Source of the DNA: Cuneatibacter caecimuris
GTDB taxonomy: Bacteria; Bacillota; Clostridia; Lachnospirales; Lachnospiraceae
Assembly (NCBI RefSeq): GCF_004216775.1
Contig: NZ_SGXF01000001.1
Coordinates: forward strand, 298,828-362,827
Length of the DNA: 64,000 nucleotides
Direction of reading: 5' to 3'
In this document: piece by piece, positions 35,424 through 45,550 of the stretch
Layout of the letters: every line of letters starts with the position of its first letter
Position numbering within the stretch: position 1 is the stretch's first letter
The notes under the pieces: generated by a model
The model's input: only the letters and a program-made list of their open reading frames with translations
What the model was told of the DNA's origin: nothing
The model's database searches: none
Position numbers and translations under genes: made by a program

Positions 35424-36824
35424 TTATTCGCCATGCTTTTCCTTCAGCGCGGCTACATTGGCATCTACTGTTTTTTTATCCAGAGGGTACCAAAACCACA
35501 ATACCAAAATCACCAGTATAAAACCCGCCGCCGGTACAATTGCGGCTATATTATAAATCCCGTTGACTACTTCCGGGTCAAAGGCGGTGGCCGCCGTATA
35601 GCCGATCATAGTCAGCAGCCCGCCTGTAAGGCCTGAAGAGGCAGCCTGTCCCAGCTTCCGGGAAAAAGAATACACTGCATAAACAGTCCCGTCTTCCCGG
35701 ACGCCATTTTTCAGCTCCGAATAATCAATTACATCTGTAATCAGCGCCCAGCTCACCATCGTATAAATTCCCAGACCCAGATAGACCAGCAGGGTAAAGC
35801 CCACATATACCCATACATTGGAAGGCCTCACAAACAGGATCAGAAGGAATCCCACAACGGCGATGGCGCTGCCTGCAATGCTCAATTCTTTTTTCCCGTA
35901 TTTAACAACCAGAGGTTTTGTGATCGCCGCGCAGAAAAAGGTCACTGCCATCATCAAAATCGTGCTGGCAGCCTGGGCCTTTGTATCCCCATAATAATTC
36001 GGGAACACATAATTTGCCATGGATTGGAGGGACAGCTGGGCCAACAGGATCAATATAGAAATAGCAATAATGGAAAGCAGCGCCTGATTGGTAAAAATGC
36101 TTTTCAGCATCCCCCCCAGGGAGAATCCATTTGATTTTCCGTTTTTCTCCGGCTTTACCCGCTCTGTCGTCATAAAATAACACAGCAAATAACACCCCAC
36201 CGCCAACAGGGAAAAGATCCCGGCAATGATGGTAAACCTTCCGCCATTGAGGATTTCTCTTCCTTCTACAGTATCGTATGCCAGAATCGGCACGCCTGAC
36301 CCGATCACAACACCTGCCAAAGTAGCGCCTATACTTCTGAAGGTAGAAAGGCTCTGCCTGTCTCCAGGCTCCGCTGAAACAGCCGATGCCATGGAACCAT
36401 ATGGGATATTGATAGATGTGTAAAAGACAGATCCCCAGAGGATATAGGTGATAAAGAGCCAGGCCACCTTAAAAGTCATGCTCATACCGGCAAACGAACT
36501 CTGATAGATCAAAAAAGAGGCGATTGCCACTGGCCCGCACATCCTCAGAATCCACGGCTTGAACTTGCCGGCGGCAGTCATTTTTCCAGTATCGCAGATG
36601 CGCCCCATCGCCACATCCGTAAACGCATCCAGAAATCTTGAAACCATCATGGCGATTCCAACAATGCCCGCCGAGACGCCCATGACATCCGTATAAAACT
36701 TCAGCAGAAAGCTGGATGAAAGAATAAAGGTAAAATCATTGCCAAAGTCCCCGAACATGTAACCAAGTTTATCCCGCATCCCAAACGGCCTGACGGAATC
36801 AGACAGGTGTTTTTCTTTTCCCAT
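35424..36824 (-). CDS. GPH family sugar:cation symporter
   Basis: A 466-aa protein with twelve membrane helices. The start (RDKLGYMFGDFGNDFTF) and the TM2-3 region with RFLDAFTDVAMGRICDTG match the glycoside-pentoside-hexuronide symporters (MelB, UidB, XynB-like). The substrate is likely a glycoside or uronide, but no hydrolase neighbour specifies it. The start at 36824 has GGAG nine nt upstream. Confidence 0.9.
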   Translation of the reverse strand: MGKEKHLSDSVRPFGMRDKLGYMFGDFGNDFTFILSSSFLLKFYTDVMGVSAGIVGIAMMVSRFLDAFTDVAMGRICDTGKMTAAGKFKPWILRMCGPVAIASFLIYQSSFAGMSMTFKVAWLFITYILWGSVFYTSINIPYGSMASAVSAEPGDRQSLSTFRSIGATLAGVVIGSGVPILAYDTVEGREILNGGRFTIIAGIFSLLAVGCYLLCYFMTTERVKPEKNGKSNGFSLGGMLKSIFTNQALLSIIAISILILLAQLSLQSMANYVFPNYYGDTKAQAASTILMMAVTFFCAAITKPLVVKYGKKELSIAGSAIAVVGFLLILFVRPSNVWVYVGFTLLVYLGLGIYTMVSWALITDVIDYSELKNGVREDGTVYAVYSFSRKLGQAASSGLTGGLLTMIGYTAATAFDPEVVNGIYNIAAIVPAAGFILVILVLWFWYPLDKKTVDANVAALKEKHGE

Positions 36825-36896
36825 TGCGATCAGCTCCTTCTTCATTATTGCAGCATACCGTACAATCTCCAACTAGTATGCCCAATCTTTCAGAAG

Positions 36897-37943
36897 TTAC
36901 GCTTCCGCGATCTCTTTTATTTTTTGCAGATATTGGCCGAACTTCGGTTCATTTCTGATAAAATCAAAGGATTCGTCCTGTTCCAGCAAAGGTCCCAGCA
37001 ATTTCAGCATATTTTTACGCTCGTCCGGCTGGTCTGCTGTCAAATTCTGATAAAGAAAGGATTCTCTGGTTTTGGTTTCGGTAAGTTCACGGATCATTTG
37101 ATCCACAGCCTCCAGCACCCCATCCCTGTCCTTGAAATCCGCTGCCATCTCCAGACGGGCATTCGCCTTCAGATAACTGCTCAATTCCAGCTTATCCACC
37201 AAATCATCCAGGATGCCGCAGAGATACTGGGCCTCCTGCTTATTTCCTTCTCTGCATTTTAATGTCATCATCTGCATAATGTTGGTTACAGCCGTTCCTG
37301 CGCTCTGGTACAGCATTCCCTCATAGAGAGCGCAGGCTTTTTCATATTCCCCTCTTGCCTTACAGATATTTGCCTGCAGAATCCTTCTGTCCAGGCTAAG
37401 GGGCGGGATCTTCTCCGCCAGCGCTTCCGCTTTGACGTAATCCCCCGCGCTTATGGCCTTATTGCACACGATCCCCACAGCCGTACCTGCCAGAACCGGT
37501 TCACCGCTCTCTGCAACTGCTTCAAACCAGGCTGTGATCTGCTTTTCATATTTTTCTGTTCCCAGGTTTTCCTGCAAAGGCAGATAAAAATTCATCATCT
37601 GAGCAACTGCAAACATCAGCGTCACACAGTTCGGATATTCCCGCACCATGTTTTTATACTTTTCAAATGCTGCCTCATATCCGCACTTTTCTATTTCGCC
37701 CGGCATTTCCTGTAAAACACGCTTTATCTCTAAGTCCGTAAGATTTCCATGAAAGGAAAGCAGCGTATCCACATCTGTTTTTAAAAACCGGGCAAGAGGG
37801 GCAAGCAGCAAAATATCCGGGAAATTTTGACCCTTCTCCCACTTGTTAACTGCTGTCGCCGACACACCCAGAAAATCGGCTATTTCTTCCTGGGTCAGTT
37901 TCTGTTCTTTTCTAAACTTCCTGATTACCTCGCCAATCTGCAT
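36897..37943 (-). CDS. XRE-family regulator with helical-repeat C-terminus
   Basis: A 348-aa protein. Residues 1-65 form a Cro/CI helix-turn-helix (RKEQKLTQEEIADFLGVSA through VNKWEKGQNFPDI). The remaining 280 residues are helical and TPR-like (ARGEYEKACALYEGMLYQSA). This layout is common among Lachnospiraceae regulators of unknown targets. GGAG lies before a double ATG; the second one is used here. Confidence 0.85.
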   Translation of the reverse strand: MQIGEVIRKFRKEQKLTQEEIADFLGVSATAVNKWEKGQNFPDILLLAPLARFLKTDVDTLLSFHGNLTDLEIKRVLQEMPGEIEKCGYEAAFEKYKNMVREYPNCVTLMFAVAQMMNFYLPLQENLGTEKYEKQITAWFEAVAESGEPVLAGTAVGIVCNKAISAGDYVKAEALAEKIPPLSLDRRILQANICKARGEYEKACALYEGMLYQSAGTAVTNIMQMMTLKCREGNKQEAQYLCGILDDLVDKLELSSYLKANARLEMAADFKDRDGVLEAVDQMIRELTETKTRESFLYQNLTADQPDERKNMLKLLGPLLEQDESFDFIRNEPKFGQYLQKIKEIAEA

Positions 37944-38059
37944 CATTTCTTCTCCATTCGTTATATTACAGAGATCTCCGTATCTTTATCTTATCAGAAC
38001 CATGGAGAAGCTTCAACTGAGCATGAATCATGTTTCAGGGTGCAAAAAATAACCACTAT

Positions 38060-38431
38060 TTAACTTCGGTGAAAAGATAAATATCTAGTCCCCTGAAACG
38101 TTAAATTTCCTGTATCTCCTTCCGCAAGCATTCCGTATTCCGAACCTCCAACGGAAAATTCCATTCTGTCTCCGCTCTCAACTTCAAATGTTACATAGTG
38201 CATTGCAGAAGTAGCCGTATGATATCCTTGCGCGCCTGAGCCATCACCCGCATTAGCATAGGTATGGTGTGAGATGTCGGTTCGTTTGGACACAATTCTT
38301 GCTGTTACAGTTAAACGCGGCGAGTGATTATTTTTATTCCAAGTAGTTATGCCTCTCACTAATGTTACTATAAAAATTCCAATAACCAGTACGAATGCAA
38401 TAAAAAATATTGATCCAAATCCTGTTCCCAT
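38060..38431 (-). CDS. DUF2500 family protein
   Basis: A 123-aa protein with one N-terminal membrane helix (about residues 6-28) and a small beta domain. The features VTARIVSKRTDIS and YVTFEVESGDRMEF match DUF2500, a YffB/YqfA-like family of unknown function. The gene is AT-rich relative to the window. It is transcribed alone on the minus strand. Confidence 0.8.
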   Translation of the reverse strand: MGTGFGSIFFIAFVLVIGIFIVTLVRGITTWNKNNHSPRLTVTARIVSKRTDISHHTYANAGDGSGAQGYHTATSAMHYVTFEVESGDRMEFSVGGSEYGMLAEGDTGNLTFQGTRYLSFHRS

Positions 38432-38474
38432 TTCAGCACCTCATAATATTGAAAGTTGATTGCATAAAATCATA

Positions 38475-39158
38475 TTATGATTTTGTAACTTTATATCTTA
38501 AGCGAATATACGAATCATTCAGAGTTTCACACTTTTCCAGCTGTAATACCCCTAATAAATTTAAATCTTCAATAGATGTTATAGAATCCCCGTCAATAAG
38601 CGTTGAAGTATCCTTGCCCCCAATTAATACGGGCGCTACAACAAGATCGATATAGTCAATCATTTTATTTCTGAGAAACAATCCGTTTAATGTGCCGCCT
38701 GATTGGATTGTAATCCGCTCACACCTATAATCTTCATTTAACTCTTTGAATGCACCCTCCAGATCTAAGGTATCTTGTTTAATAATATGCAAATTTTCAT
38801 CTGTAATAGAAAAGGCCGGATGCTCCGGATTTTGTGTAATCAGCACAAACCGCTTTGACCATGCACAAAAATAACGGACTCCATGTTCTGTTAAATGATG
38901 GTTGTCTAAGATTACAAAAGATACTGGTGATTTCGATGGAAATTCTTTTTTATTGACTCCGATTTTTTCCTGGACCCTGCCCGTGTTAAATGACCATAAA
39001 TCAGTCTTTCGTTCTAATTCATAATACTGATATAATCCTTCTTTTACGCCGGGAATCCCTGGAAAATCTTTATCCACATCTAATTCGTCTGATGCTCCTG
39101 TACTGATTTTCCCGTCCACTGACATTAACATAAATAATGTTGTGATTGGTCTGTTCAT
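38475..39158 (-). CDS. RibD C-terminal/DHFR-like reductase
   Basis: A 227-aa protein with the RibD_C reductase fold. It opens TLFMLMSVDGKISTGASDE. The NADPH loop lies in TIQSGGTLNGLFLRNKMID and the C-terminal strand in VVAPVLIGGKDTSTL. It is a stand-alone reductase domain without the deaminase half of RibD. It may be a general NADPH reductase rather than a riboflavin enzyme; no rib genes are near. Confidence 0.85.
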   Translation of the reverse strand: MNRPITTLFMLMSVDGKISTGASDELDVDKDFPGIPGVKEGLYQYYELERKTDLWSFNTGRVQEKIGVNKKEFPSKSPVSFVILDNHHLTEHGVRYFCAWSKRFVLITQNPEHPAFSITDENLHIIKQDTLDLEGAFKELNEDYRCERITIQSGGTLNGLFLRNKMIDYIDLVVAPVLIGGKDTSTLIDGDSITSIEDLNLLGVLQLEKCETLNDSYIRLRYKVTKS

Positions 39159-39332
39159 AATCTCCTGCCTCCATGTGACGCAAATACTGCTATATTCAGT
39201 GGTGTGTCTCCATAACTATATCACATTTCAAATCAAAAAGCACTATTCATAACCTCTTTGATTTTTGTGTGGCATTTTATAAAATTGTCCTTTATAATAA
39301 ACCTACATTATTTATATATGGAGGATTTTATT

Positions 39333-40694
39333 ATGCCAACGAAGCTTGCGGCAGGCAGCCCCACCTTTAACCGGGCCTTGGCCCGCCTTGCTATCCCTAT
39401 TGTTCTGCAAAATCTGGTTACCACAGCAGTAAGTTCCGCAGACGTTATCATGCTTGGTTTTGTTAGTCAGGATGCCTTGGCGGCAGGTTCTCTGGCCAGT
39501 CAGATTATGTTTATTTTAAATCTTGTATACTCGGGGATTTCCTCAGGAGTTGTCATGCTGGCGGCACAGTATTGGGGCAAACGGGACACGCTCACCATCG
39601 AACGTATTATGGGGATTGGAATGCGGCTTTCCATTCTGGTTTCCACAGCTTTTTTTATCCTGGCCTGCTTTTTCCCTTCTCTTTTAATGGGAATTTTTAC
39701 GAATGAGGAATCTCTTATTGCCACAGGAATCCCTTACCTGCGGGCGGTAAGTTTTTCTTACTTATTTATGAGTATTTCACAGGTGTACTTATGTACCATG
39801 CGCGCCATTGAACGAGTGGTGTTTGCCACAGTTGCCAATGGTTCCGCACTTGTTTTGAACATTTTATTAAATGCTGTATTTATTTTCGGGCTTTTTGGAG
39901 CTCCAAAGCTGGGTATTATGGGAGTCGCCCTGGCAACCAGTATCTCCAGGGGGATAGAACTGCTCATCTGTCTCATCGACAATGCAAGATTTCAAACAAT
40001 ACGTTTTCGTATAAAGACACTCTGGGAGCGCAATAAACTTCTGTTTTCAGATTTTCTGAAATACTCTCTCCCTGCTTTTGGCAATGAAGTCGTATGGGGC
40101 GTTGCTTTTTCCATGTACTCTGTCATTATGGGACACCTGGGCAGCGATATAGTAGCAGCCAACGCTGTAGTTGTAGTAGCCCGCAATCTGGGTACGGTAG
40201 CCTGCTTCGGCATTGCCAATGCAGGAGCTATTCTCCTTGGAAATTCCATTGGCGCCGGCCATACAGAAACTGTAAAAGCAGATGCCTCCCGTTTCTGCAG
40301 AATCACTTTTATCAGCAGTATCGTGGGCGGCATATTGATTTTTCTTCTGAAACCACTGTTCCTGAACATGGCAGATTTAACTCAGACAGCTCAAAGCTAC
40401 TTAAATACCATGCTTTTTATAAATATGTACTATATACTGGGACAGGCGGTGAATACAGCGGTAATCTGCGGTGTGTTCCGCTCCGGCGGCGACTCCAGAT
40501 GGGGCTTTATCTGCGATACCATCGACATGTGGGTCTATGCTGTTCCCCTCGGTTTCATCGCGGCTTTTATTTTAAAGCTGCCTCCCATGTGGGTCTACTT
40601 CCTGATCTGTACCGACGAATTTGTAAAAATACCCTTTGTCTATAAACACTACAAAAGCTATAAATGGCTGAAAAACATTACCCGGGATTTTTAA
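39333..40694 (+). CDS. MATE family efflux transporter
   Basis: A 453-aa protein with twelve hydrophobic helices. The MATE TM1-2 region is ALARLAIPIVLQNLVTTAVS and the following segment is GSLASQIMFILNLVYSG. GGAGG lies 8 nt before the ATG at 39333. It is a different lineage from the MATE proteins at 11471 and 60206, with only the family features shared. A GC-rich hairpin follows. Confidence 0.92.
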   Translation: MPTKLAAGSPTFNRALARLAIPIVLQNLVTTAVSSADVIMLGFVSQDALAAGSLASQIMFILNLVYSGISSGVVMLAAQYWGKRDTLTIERIMGIGMRLSILVSTAFFILACFFPSLLMGIFTNEESLIATGIPYLRAVSFSYLFMSISQVYLCTMRAIERVVFATVANGSALVLNILLNAVFIFGLFGAPKLGIMGVALATSISRGIELLICLIDNARFQTIRFRIKTLWERNKLLFSDFLKYSLPAFGNEVVWGVAFSMYSVIMGHLGSDIVAANAVVVVARNLGTVACFGIANAGAILLGNSIGAGHTETVKADASRFCRITFISSIVGGILIFLLKPLFLNMADLTQTAQSYLNTMLFINMYYILGQAVNTAVICGVFRSGGDSRWGFICDTIDMWVYAVPLGFIAAFILKLPPMWVYFLICTDEFVKIPFVYKHYKSYKWLKNITRDF

Positions 40695-40712
40695 CCCCGG
40701 GTATCTTCTTTT
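40680..40712 (+). terminator. Terminator of the MATE gene
   Basis: ACCCGGG (40680-40686) pairs with CCCGGGT (40696-40702), followed by ATCTTCTTTT. The stem overlaps the stop codon region. Confidence 0.7.
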
Positions 40713-40730
40713 ATCATAGACATGCTGATT

Positions 40731-41609
40731 TTATAACTGTTCCAGTAATTTCTCCAGAAATTTTCGAGCTGTTTTTGTATGTATTTGATACCTTTTCCAA
40801 ATGATATGCGGCGTTGTTTCCAACAACGGACGAATCGGGCGAAAACAGAGATTGCTGTCCTCATTCAAATTGATCAGCCCGTCGAAGCTAATGGCATAAC
40901 CAAGACCCTCTTCTGCCAAGAGAGATGCGTTAAAAAACAAGGTATAGGTCGCTGCTATTTTCAGTCTTGATATGTCTGAAGTGATTTTAGATAATATCTG
41001 CCAGTTATCCCGTTCTTCCTGAGCGGAAACAATCAGGGGCTGATCCATTAGGTCTTCCGGCGTTATAAAATCCTTTTGAGCGAGAGGCGAGTCCTTACGC
41101 ATAAATACACCGTATGTGTCTTTGAATGGAGCTTTTATGCATTCATATTTTAAGTGGTCCACCTCACCGTATATTACGCCGAAATCAATGAGCCCTTTAT
41201 CCAACTGTTCCATAACAAAAACTGAATTTCCGCTTGATATATGAAAACGGACATCTGGGTAGTTCTGTTTCAATTCAAAGGCTGCTTTGGCAAGAATACG
41301 ATTTCCGGCAGATTCACCAGCGCCAATATAAATATTTCCCGCTATGGTTTCATCAGAGGAACTGACTTCTTCCTCTGCTTTTTTCATTAAATCCACGATT
41401 TCTTCGGCACGCTTGCGTAAAAGCATACCTTCGTCTGTTAGCGTTATTTTCCGGTTGCCGCGGATAAAGAGCTGTTTTCCTAATTCTTCCTCTAAATCCT
41501 TTAGCTGGCGGGAAAGTGTCGGCTGTGAAAGGTGCAGATATTCTGCTGCTCCGGAAATACTTTCTTCTCTTGCAGCGGCTAAAAAATACTGAAGCACACG
41601 AAATTCCAT
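40731..41609 (-). CDS. LysR-family transcriptional regulator
   Basis: A 292-aa protein. The N-terminal winged helix-turn-helix is VLQYFLAAAREESISGAAEY and LSQPTLSRQLKDLE. A type 2 periplasmic-binding effector domain follows. It faces a group of genes on the plus strand starting with a decayed lipoprotein, which is the usual position for its targets. The inducer is unknown. Confidence 0.93.
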   Translation of the reverse strand: MEFRVLQYFLAAAREESISGAAEYLHLSQPTLSRQLKDLEEELGKQLFIRGNRKITLTDEGMLLRKRAEEIVDLMKKAEEEVSSSDETIAGNIYIGAGESAGNRILAKAAFELKQNYPDVRFHISSGNSVFVMEQLDKGLIDFGVIYGEVDHLKYECIKAPFKDTYGVFMRKDSPLAQKDFITPEDLMDQPLIVSAQEERDNWQILSKITSDISRLKIAATYTLFFNASLLAEEGLGYAISFDGLINLNEDSNLCFRPIRPLLETTPHIIWKRYQIHTKTARKFLEKLLEQL

Positions 41610-41725
41610 AATATATCTCCTTATTTAACAGTATTGTACCGCTTTTTCATATGCCCGTCAAGCATATGAGTATATTTGGTATAAGTATTTGCTATTGTAT
41701 TTTGCAGCTGATATAATTAAGAAGT

Positions 41726-41851
41726 GATTTCTATCTAAAAATATTTTCTGTCCTTCCTGCAGCCCTGTTAGTCACAATAATCTTGGCAGGGTGCAGCAGT
41801 ATCGGAGAACGGGCAGAGAGTGGCGACGGACATTATTCCCGTATAGAATAG
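41726..41851 (+). pseudogene. Remnant of a lipoprotein gene
   Basis: An open stretch encodes a typical lipoprotein signal: lysine, hydrophobic core (VLPAALLVTIILAG), then the lipobox cysteine (LAGCSS). It stops after only 19 more residues (SRIE, stop at 41849-41851). No ATG, GTG or TTG start is in frame after the upstream stop codon. I read it as a gene that lost its start and most of its body, perhaps a flavodoxin-type lipoprotein as often found beside such LysR genes. That last point is a guess. Confidence 0.5.
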
Positions 41852-41860
41852 AGGAAAACA

Positions 41861-42121
41861 ATGAACATATATGAATCTTCCGAATCCATTATTCAAAATT
41901 TGAAGGACGCGGGCTGTGACTGTGAAACCATTGAAAGATTTATGACAAACCTTCAGAATGGAAACGAAGCCAATGGATTGAAACAGCTTGCCCTACATAG
42001 AAAAAACCTCCTTGCATCACTGCACAAGGACCAAAAATGTATTGATTGCCTGGATTACCTTGTGTATCAAATGAAAAAGGCAAATAACAAACAAGAGCCC
42101 AGAAAGGAAAAGTATTTATGA
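41861..42121 (+). CDS. Small helical protein upstream of DUF3737 gene
   Basis: An 86-aa charged, helical protein with four cysteines (CDCETIE near 19 and KCIDC near 60). I do not recognise a named family. It overlaps the DUF3737 gene by 4 nt (ATGA), so they are co-translated. The ATG at 41861 has GAGGAAA upstream. The pair probably acts together. Confidence 0.7.
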   Translation: MNIYESSESIIQNLKDAGCDCETIERFMTNLQNGNEANGLKQLALHRKNLLASLHKDQKCIDCLDYLVYQMKKANNKQEPRKEKYL

Positions 42122-42972
42122 AAACCATAACAAACAAAACCTTTGATGAAGAAAGAGCCCTTTATGCGGAACGAGATATTCTAGTAAAGGATTGTTCCTT
42201 TGACGGCCCTGCCGATGGGGAAAGTGCTTTTAAGGAGGGCAGAGATGTGGCGGTCGATCACTGCTTTTTCAACCTCCGTTATCCATTCTGGCACGATGCA
42301 GGGCTGAAGATTGAGCATTCGGAAATGACCGGGCTATGCAGGGCCGCTCTTTGGTATTCCAAAAATGTAGAGATTATTAATACCAAACTTCACGGCATTA
42401 AGGCTCTGCGTGAATGTGCAAATATAAAAATGCGTGGCTGCGATATCATTTCCCCGGAGTTTGGCTGGTCGGTGAGGGGAATTGAAATGGAGGACTGCAC
42501 TGCCGAAAGCGAATATTTTATGATGCGTGCAGAGCGCCTGACCTTCCGTGATGTCCGTATGAAAGGTAAATACTCCTTTCAGTACATCACTGATTCAGTT
42601 TTCGAAAACTGTGTGTTCGATACCAAAGACGCTTTTTGGCACGCAAAGAATATCACAGTGAGAAACAGCACTGTAAAGGGTGAATATCTCGCATGGTACA
42701 GTGAAAACATCACCTTTGAAAACTGCAAAATTATAGGGACACAGCCACTTTGCTACTGCAAAAACTTGAAATTAATTCACTGCGAAATGGTGGACACCGA
42801 CCTTTCCTTTGAGCGTTCCGATGTGGAAGCTACACTCACCGCGCCCATCGTCAGCATTAAAAACCCCATGTCCGGGCATATCTATGTGCCGGAGGCCGGT
42901 GAGATCATTATGGATATTGATGAGGCAAAGGGTGAAATTATTATAGGTCAAAAGGAAGGCGGCAAACAATGA
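42118..42972 (+). CDS. DUF3737 right-handed beta-helix protein
   Basis: A 284-aa protein built from repeating short strands (for example ITVRNSTVKGEYLAWYSENI), the pattern of a parallel beta-helix. The opening FDEERALYAERDILVKDCSF is typical of DUF3737. No signal peptide, so cytoplasmic. Function unknown; several Cys and aromatic residues line each coil. It is translationally coupled to the small gene before it and is followed after 16 nt by a lipoprotein gene. Confidence 0.88.
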   Translation: MKTITNKTFDEERALYAERDILVKDCSFDGPADGESAFKEGRDVAVDHCFFNLRYPFWHDAGLKIEHSEMTGLCRAALWYSKNVEIINTKLHGIKALRECANIKMRGCDIISPEFGWSVRGIEMEDCTAESEYFMMRAERLTFRDVRMKGKYSFQYITDSVFENCVFDTKDAFWHAKNITVRNSTVKGEYLAWYSENITFENCKIIGTQPLCYCKNLKLIHCEMVDTDLSFERSDVEATLTAPIVSIKNPMSGHIYVPEAGEIIMDIDEAKGEIIIGQKEGGKQ

Positions 42973-42988
42973 AAAAAGGTAATATAAA

Positions 42989-43582
42989 ATGAAATTTAAA
43001 TTCTGGCAGCTCCTTTCCTGTATCACAATCACAATACTTCTTTTGTCGGGGTGTATAAACGGACAAAACAGCGGCGGTTCTATCAGCCATTTGGGTTCTG
43101 AAACAGAAATTGATAATTCTGCATCAAGCATTTCTATGTCTGAGACGAATTCAAAGCAAAGCAAACCGCCAGTTGAATCCTCCAGTCCTGTGACGCAGCC
43201 GGCTAAAAATTCCGCCTTGGAGGAACATACAGTGAAAAAGATAATCCTGCAAATCGGAAACACCAACTTTACTGCAACTTTAGAAAATAACGCTGCTGTA
43301 AACGCTTTTGAAGAAATGCTGCGTGAAGCTCCCATCTCTATTAAAATGAGTGATTATTCCGGTTTTGAAAAGGTCGGCTTACTCGGAGCAAGCCTGCCGG
43401 CCAGCAATGAACAAACTACAACGCAGCCAGGCGATATCGTTTTATATGGCGGGAATCAAATCGTCATTTTTTACGGTTCTAATTCGTGGAGCTACACAAG
43501 GCTTGGAAAAATCGAAGATATATCCGGGTTGAAAGATGCTCTTGGCAGCGGCGAAGTGACGGTTACTTTTAGAATTAAATAA
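42989..43582 (+). CDS. Lipoprotein with cyclophilin-like domain
   Basis: A 197-aa protein. A signal peptide ends in the lipobox LLSGC (Cys near 22). A Ser/Asn-rich linker runs to about residue 75. The C-terminal domain of about 120 residues has the cyclophilin-like fold features NTNFTATLENNAAVNAFEEM and GDIVLYGGNQIVIFYG. Proteins of this domain often accompany flavodoxins or reductases. It is probably anchored to the outer face of the membrane. Confidence 0.82.
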   Translation: MKFKFWQLLSCITITILLLSGCINGQNSGGSISHLGSETEIDNSASSISMSETNSKQSKPPVESSSPVTQPAKNSALEEHTVKKIILQIGNTNFTATLENNAAVNAFEEMLREAPISIKMSDYSGFEKVGLLGASLPASNEQTTTQPGDIVLYGGNQIVIFYGSNSWSYTRLGKIEDISGLKDALGSGEVTVTFRIK

Positions 43583-43614
43583 TTTATATATAAAGAGTCC
43601 GGCGAGCCAGACTC

Positions 43615-43719
43615 TTGCGCCGAAGCGCGGTCGCTTCAGCGGCCATATTTCCTTAGAGCGCAGTGTGATCCCCCGGAGGGTTTTGTTTCATAGGGAACGC
43701 AGTTTCCTATGAAACAAAA
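43615..43719 (+). repeat. Multi-hairpin composite repeat, copy A
   Basis: It shares with copies B and C the CCCCCGGAGGG palindrome followed by TTTTGTTTCATAGG and its inverted partner (43681-43719). The upstream hairpin part is more diverged (GGTCGCTTCAGCGGCC). It lies between the lipoprotein gene and the tsf terminator, filling most of the 207-nt gap. Confidence 0.8.
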
Positions 43720-43752
43720 GGCCTGAAGCATGATTATTCCATGCTTCAGGCC
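43716..43752 (-). terminator. tsf terminator
   Basis: GGCCTGAAGCATG (43720-43732) pairs with CATGCTTCAGGCC (43740-43752), and TTTTGTTTC follows on the minus strand. The U-run is supplied by the end of composite repeat A. Confidence 0.85.
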
Positions 43753-43789
43753 TAAAATAACTCTGTTTACATCCTCAACAAAAACAATG

Positions 43790-44716
43790 TTATGCCATCT
43801 GTTTTGCAACTTCCTCAGCAAAGTTCTCTTCTTTCTTCTCCAGGCCTTCTCCGGTCTCGAAACGAACGAATTCTTTCAGTTTAATGGAAGCGCCTGCTTC
43901 TTTGGCAACTGATTCCACATACTTGCCAACGGTCATGTCCCCGTCTTTTACATATGCCTGATCTACCAGACAGAACTCTTTCAGTTCTTTATTCAGGCGG
44001 CCGATGATCATCTTGTCAATGATATTCTCGGGCTTTCCGGTGTTCTCATTCATAGCCTGAGCTTTCAGGATTTCTCTCTCATGCTCAATGAACTCTTCCG
44101 GTACGGACTCTCTGTCCAGATACATGGGCTTCAGCGCAGCGATCTGCATTGCCACATTTTTCAGGCAGTCCTTGACTGCATCGTTGACTACAGAAGTCTC
44201 TGCATGCAGCAGAACGCCGATACGGCCGCCGCCATGGATATAGGATACCACGCAGCCGTCTGCAGCATCAATATTTACAAATCTTCTGATTGTCATCTTC
44301 TCACCGATCACGGCGATTTCGCTGGACAGCTTCTCTGCAACAGTCAGGGCAGGATCTTTTACCCACTGCTCTGCCATAAACGCGTCCATGTCATCCTGAT
44401 TGGAAGAAGCGATTGCCTGCTCCGCAACTTCTCCAACGTATGCCTGGAAAGTAGCGTTCTTTGCTACAAAGTCTGTCTCGCTGTTCACTTCAACAATAGT
44501 TGCCTTCTTGTCATCCTGAACAAGAGCGGTCACAACGCCTTCTGCTGCGATTCTGCCGGCTTTCTTCGCCGCTGCAGCCAGGCCCTTCTCTCTCAGGAAC
44601 TCAACTGCTTTATCCATATCGCCGTCTGTAGCTGCCAGAGCTTTCTTACAGTCCATCATGCCGGCGCCGGTCATTTCTCTTAACTCTTTTACCATTCCTG
44701 CTGTAATTGCTGCCAT
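43790..44716 (-). CDS. tsf: Elongation factor Ts
   Basis: A 308-aa EF-Ts, the nucleotide exchange factor for EF-Tu. It opens with a UBA-like domain ([19 protein letters not shown]) and has the conserved core motif [12 protein letters not shown] near residue 77. It lies 27 nt behind rpsB on the same strand, as in most bacteria. Length is normal. Confidence 0.98.
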   Translation of the reverse strand: MAAITAGMVKELREMTGAGMMDCKKALAATDGDMDKAVEFLREKGLAAAAKKAGRIAAEGVVTALVQDDKKATIVEVNSETDFVAKNATFQAYVGEVAEQAIASSNQDDMDAFMAEQWVKDPALTVAEKLSSEIAVIGEKMTIRRFVNIDAADGCVVSYIHGGGRIGVLLHAETSVVNDAVKDCLKNVAMQIAALKPMYLDRESVPEEFIEHEREILKAQAMNENTGKPENIIDKMIIGRLNKELKEFCLVDQAYVKDGDMTVGKYVESVAKEAGASIKLKEFVRFETGEGLEKKEENFAEEVAKQMA

Positions 44717-44743
44717 TTTTTATTCCTCCGTCTATGCAATGAA

Positions 44744-45502
44744 TTATACTTCTGCGGCTGCTGACACTTCTGCTGCTTCCTCGAAAGTAGCGTCTGCATA
44801 TTCAGCTGTATCCTCTGCTTCACCCTGATTTGCTTCTACAACAGCGTCTGCCATCTTGGAAACGATCAGTTTTACCGCTCTGATTGCATCATCATTGCCC
44901 GGGATCACATAATCCAGCTCTTCAGGATCGCAGTTGGTGTCAGCGATGCCGATCAGCGGAATACCCAGTGTATGTGCTTCCTGTACGCAGATTCTTTCCT
45001 TCTTGGGATCTACAACAAAGATTGCGTCAGGCAGTTTCTTCATATTCTTAATGCCGCCCAGATTCTTCTCCAGTTTATCCCACTCTTTTCTGAGCTGGAT
45101 TACTTCCTTCTTGGGCAGAACATCAAAGGTTCCGTCTTCAGCCATGGTCTCGATTGCTCTCAGACGGGCAACTCTGCTCTGGATGGTCTTGAAGTTGGTC
45201 AGCATGCCGCCCAGCCATCTCTGGTTTACATAGTACATGCCGCACCTCTCTGCCTCGGTCTGAATCGCGTCCTGAGCCTGCTTCTTTGTACCCACAAACA
45301 GGATAGTCCCGCCATTTGCAGCGATATCTGCAACAGCCTTGTAAGCATCGTCTACCATGCCCACAGACTTCTGCAGGTCGATGATGTAGATGCCGTTTCT
45401 CTCGGTATAGATGTAGGGAGCCATCTTAGGGTTCCATCTTCTAGTCTGATGCCCGAAATGAACACCTGCTTCCAGTAACTGCTTCATTGAAATTACGCTC
45501 AT
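44744..45502 (-). CDS. rpsB: Ribosomal protein S2
   Basis: A 252-aa S2 protein of the small subunit: [20 protein letters not shown] at the start, [14 protein letters not shown] in the middle. AAGGAG lies 8 nt before the ATG at 45502. An acidic, Ala-rich tail ends the protein. It is co-transcribed with tsf. The 5' leader contains a GC-rich hairpin (45551-45577). Confidence 0.98.
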   Translation of the reverse strand: MSVISMKQLLEAGVHFGHQTRRWNPKMAPYIYTERNGIYIIDLQKSVGMVDDAYKAVADIAANGGTILFVGTKKQAQDAIQTEAERCGMYYVNQRWLGGMLTNFKTIQSRVARLRAIETMAEDGTFDVLPKKEVIQLRKEWDKLEKNLGGIKNMKKLPDAIFVVDPKKERICVQEAHTLGIPLIGIADTNCDPEELDYVIPGNDDAIRAVKLIVSKMADAVVEANQGEAEDTAEYADATFEEAAEVSAAAEV

Positions 45503-45550
45503 GTTTCTTCTCCTTTTTGGTTGAATTCTTCCGCACACTTCTTACCCCAA

